The position numbers were made by a program, and so were the translations under genes. From Basidiobolus meristosporus CBS 931.73 (taxonomy: Eukaryota > Basidiobolomycota > Basidiobolomycetes > Basidiobolales > Basidiobolaceae), in the NCBI GenBank assembly GCA_002104905.1, contig MCFE01000122.1:1-64000 (forward strand): a DNA stretch of 64,000 nt, read 5' to 3'. The notes under the pieces are model-generated. The model ran no database searches. It was not told the DNA's origin and worked only from the letters and a program-made list of their open reading frames with translations. Positions 61,422-64,000 of the stretch are shown here, piece by piece. Each line of letters begins with the position of its first letter. The first letter of the stretch is position 1.

Positions 61422-61426
61422 GTTCT

Positions 61427-62641
61427 TACTCCACAGACAACAAGATCAAGGGTTTTTGACTGTATGGACCATAACCTGGTACGCAAGTGTCTCCATGTGC
61501 ACAACTGTCCTCAGTATTTTCCAACTCTACCTGGCTGTCCTCCATGTGCCAACTCATCACATCTATCATGAGCTTGAAGGTAAAATTCTTGACAAGATTG
61601 GGATATGGTAGTTCTTGCATTTTGACTTTTATTCTGCTAAGACTTGAATTCCTGATGGTCCCATGATATGCCAACCTTAAGGTGATGGTATGCTAGACTC
61701 TGTACAGCCTCTTGAATATTAGCCCACTCTTCATCATTGCACTCAACAGCTTCATGGATCTTCAATGTCTTTTGAATCTTAGGCTTTGGTATAAATATCA
61801 CAATCTCTTCCTACCATGCTGTGATAGGTTTTTCTGTGGGCTCTATTTCTGAGCACTGTAGCTGTGCTTTAAAGAATATACAGTGTTCCTCTGCTGTTAC
61901 ATTGAGAAATGGGTTGATTCTTGGCCATGACATTGAGATACCTGAGTTCCTTCTATGCAGCAAAGTAACTGCATTCTCTACTAGGGATATCAAATGTTCT
62001 ACTTGTATTTTCTGCTCATCCTGTCTCTGAGCTATTTCCTGATTTCCATGAGCCATTGCATCTATTCTATTGGCCACTGCACTTAATTGACTCTTTGATA
62101 TTTTGGTATGAGCTGACAATATCCTTGCTAATACTGGTGGTGGTAATGTTAGGTTGGTCATTTGCTGGTTTTCCACCAGAGGTACCACTTTTGCTACATT
62201 CTCATTTGCTTGATCATTATAGTCAGCTGGCAGCTTCACAGAGCTTCACAATTACTCATTTGACTGAGATCCTGAGGAGTCAGCATTATTACCTTTGGTG
62301 GGCACACTGTCAATGTGACCTTTTTTGCACATAGCCCCACTTATTGCACAGAATATTAAAGCAAGCTGCAGTCCAGCTGCTTTTCAGCAGTTGTTTGTGG
62401 TAATGTTTGGTTGGGAACCATACAACTTTGCTTTATTTTTGGCAGCATATACATGGAAGTGGGTCAGAAAAGGGGAACTAGTGATAATTGCACATGTTTA
62501 TGTGATGCCACAGCTTTATTTATAATGCTTACTATAGTGAGTCATCATTGCATCTTACATTTGTGTAGATGCAATGTCTCATATACAGGACTGTATTACA
62601 CTTGCATGAATATTGACAAAAAAGTAATATAACAGTGCTAC
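61427..62641. other. AT-rich mobile-element debris between the two LTR copies
   Basis: There is no intact gene. A minus-strand frame (listed separately) lies at 61640-62239. The plus strand 62325-62632 has only low-complexity hydrophobic frames. Confidence 0.45.
61620..62239 (-). pseudogene. Unknown coiled-coil-like reading frame with one internal stop
   Basis: From 62239 the minus strand encodes MKLPADYNDQANENVAKVVP, then ILSAHTKISKSQLSAVANRI and QDEQKIQVEHLISLVENAVT to PTEKPITAW. After a TAG near 61811 the same frame continues EEIVIFIPKPKIQKTLKIHE, then AVECNDEEWANIQEAVQSLA. The continued sense after the stop suggests a once longer protein. It lies inside transposon-rich DNA and may be a transposon gene, but no family is recognised. 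Confidence 0.4.
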
Positions 62642-62890
62642 TGTTGTAAGAGTCTTGGAGATATTGAAAGTGATTGGGTGACTTTCACTCAATGATTTAT
62701 TGACTGTAAGAGTAATATTGATACTTTTACATGGTCCTGGCATAGCAAATATGCAAAGTAGGCTTTGGAAGGTCCCAAGAACATGTATTCAAAGTTTGGT
62801 GCTGTTTAGTCAACTTCAAGAATTCTCATGCTCTGGGTACCTGATATTTTGGTGAAAATATTCCAAGTAAATCCCAACAAGGAGTTTCCA
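62642..62890 (-). repeat. Truncated, degenerate LTR of the same copia family, reverse orientation
   Basis: Read on the minus strand this matches the right three quarters of the copia LTR: its plus-strand text TGTTGTAAGAGTCTTGGAGA mirrors the LTR end, GGTCCCAAGAACATGTATTC mirrors the middle, and AAGTAAATCCCAACAAGGA mirrors GGGATTTACTT. An internal segment of about 18 bp is missing, and the part equivalent to the LTR start (past 62890) is gone. It is much more diverged than the LTRs at 57206 and 61091. Confidence 0.85.
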
Positions 62891-62991
62891 CTAATATCAG
62901 TAATGGGGGCCTTGAGGATTTATTAGTACTTCTTGCCAAAATCATTCTTGGATGCAACTTACCATGTACATGGTACAAGTGGACAACCATC

Positions 62992-63642
62992 ATGTGGCTG
63001 GCAGCATATGACCTAGAGACTGTCCATATTCCAGCATTTGTTAACTGCTACATGGCATTCACATCCAAAAATGCCACCATTGCAAGGTGTCCATCTTGTC
63101 AGGAATCCACCACCATTGAGTGGAAATATTATTCAAACCCTGGATATATTCCATTAATACCCTGTCTAAACAAGCTCATGCTGTCCAACAAGTATTGTGA
63201 AGCTATAAAGTACTCTACCCAGTATCAAGCAAGCACAAACATATCAGATATATTTGATGGCAAACATTACAAACAGCAAAGAAGCAAGAGCTACTTTCAA
63301 GGTATATATGACCATGCCTTTGCCTTAGCATTTGATGAATTCTCATTAAACAAGTACTGTACCAGCAAATCCTGCTGGCCACTGATTCTCATCAACCTGA
63401 GTCTGCCACCTATCCTACTGTATCAGAGCAAGAATATGATGGTAGTCTCACTGGTATCTGGGCCTAAATCACTGTTCAACCTGGATAGCCCCCTACATCT
63501 ATTGCTAAGTAAATTTTGTATGTTTTACAGTAGGACACAAGTAGATAACACTTATGTCAAAGTGAATATTATTATCTGCATTGTGGATACCTCACCATCA
63601 GCAAAGATAGCTGGCTTTTCTGGGTACACAGAAAGGTATTGA
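62992..63642 (+). pseudogene. CACTA/Plavaka-like transposase fragment (Tnp2-type)
   Basis: The open frame of 216 residues includes YYSNPGYIPLIPCLNKLM, ISDIFDGKHYKQ, HAFALAFDEFSLNKYCTSKS, CWPLILINLSLPPILLYQSK, NMMVVSLVSGPKSLFNLDSP and VDTSPSAKIAGFSGYTERY. This series (Y-P-L-I-P-x-L, D-V-F-D-G-x-x-Y, WPIxLINLNLPP, GPKxPxxxxSFLxP, D-x-P-A-x-K-V-A-G-F) is the core of fungal Plavaka and other CACTA-type transposases. The N-terminal zinc-finger part and the C-terminal half are absent or broken, so it is a relic. The catalytic-type Asp in LAFDEFS sits where relatives have DGFxxF. Confidence 0.8.
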
Positions 63643-64000
63643 TGACAAATGTGCAAGATCTAGGGGACTTACTGCAACACTGATACCCATTATATTTATC
63701 CAAGCACCAACATTAATAAGCTTATCTTCTTATGGAGAGAACATAGAGAAGTTGGTATACAATTGCAGCAAAGCAGGCAAGCTACCATCTACTACACAGA
63801 ACATGGAAGCAAATAGAATTGAGAGACACTAAACATAGTGGGGATCCATTGAAGCAAAAGCTTTCCACAAGGGGTAATGCACTTGTTCTGCAACAGTATC
63901 ACTTCACTATTGATCAGCTTTTCATGGATACTACAAGTGAAATGAGCACTTTGAGATACCAGAAGAACTTGAAGCAATTGTTAAGATATCACAGAGTAAG
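63643..64000. other. Degenerate transposon sequence at right edge
   Basis: All frames carry stops. Phrases such as NALVLQQYHFTIDQLFMDTT hint at more decayed coding DNA, possibly the continuation of the transposase, but this cannot be supported. Confidence 0.35.

Larger units (their letters stand above)
57201..61426 (+). mobile_element. Ty1/copia LTR retrotransposon, non-functional, with 5-bp target-site duplication
   Basis: GTTCT at 57201-57205 and at 61422-61426 flank the element as a direct target-site duplication. Two LTRs of about 329 bp bracket a coding region whose order is Gag, protease, integrase, reverse transcriptase, RNase H, which defines the copia superfamily. The element is dead: a frame change in Gag near 57800, several stops between protease and integrase (58555-58680), frame changes and stops around 59480-59745, and loss of the central part of reverse transcriptase at about 60091. 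By eye the LTRs differ at about twenty sites, so the insertion is not recent. Confidence 0.95.

Overview
This window is nuclear DNA of a fungus. The evidence is short spliceosomal introns (mostly about 50-100 nt, GTAAGT-like donors, CTAAC-like branch sites) and fungus-typical proteins: a Crh-type GH16 cell-wall transglycosylase, a Kre9/Knh1-like GPI protein, Ugo1, Tom20 and Vps17. Genes kept by early-diverging fungi and animals but often lost in yeasts are also present: PRL phosphatase, a cyclin-Q-like cyclin, cystinosin and a DHX29-like helicase. I lean towards an early-diverging (zoopagomycotan or mucoromycotan-grade) fungus, but the sequence alone does not fix the phylum.

Layout. 0-7.3 kb: 5' part of an Hsp31/DJ-1 glyoxalase (-), an NmrA-like NAD(P) sensor (-), retromer Vps17 (+), a DUF218 membrane protein with a GC-AG intron (-) and a PRL tyrosine phosphatase with a CaaX end (-). 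8.3-13 kb: one large gene with a BAR-like coil, two PH domains, C2 and RasGAP (+). 13.2-17.1 kb: Crh-like GH16 (-), PAS protein (-), and a small acidic protein whose frame breaks at an A7 run (+). 18.1-22.5 kb: a Tom20-MYND-SET fusion with two apparent one-base shifts, mitochondrial bL35m, and ARPC5. 22.8-31.1 kb: a short ABCC transporter with a degenerate first ATPase site and Ugo1 (both -). 31.4-38 kb: PPP4R1-like HEAT protein (+), alpha/beta hydrolase (-), GPI-anchored surface protein (+), small secreted protein (+). 38-48.2 kb: WD40 protein, cyclin-Q-like cyclin and DHX29-like helicase (all -). 48.9-56.9 kb: two-TM fungal protein (+), PPxY arrestin (-), cystinosin (+), an adiponectin-receptor-like (PAQR) protein with a helical N-terminal extension (+), and a YIPF1/2-like Yip1 protein (+).

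From about 57.2 kb to the right edge the DNA turns AT-richer and consists of mobile elements. There is a Ty1/copia element with both LTRs and a 5-bp target-site duplication (GTTCT) that is dead, with stops, frameshifts and an internal deletion in reverse transcriptase. It is followed by an unknown broken reading frame, a truncated LTR of the same family in reverse orientation, and a CACTA/Plavaka-like transposase fragment.

The genes do not form one pathway. Many act in membrane traffic and signalling (Vps17, Yip1, arrestin, cystinosin, PRL, RasGAP, PP4 subunit), in mitochondria (Tom20 fusion, bL35m, Ugo1) or at the cell surface (GH16, Kre9-like). Exon ends were read by eye from splice consensus and reading frame, so individual junctions may be off.
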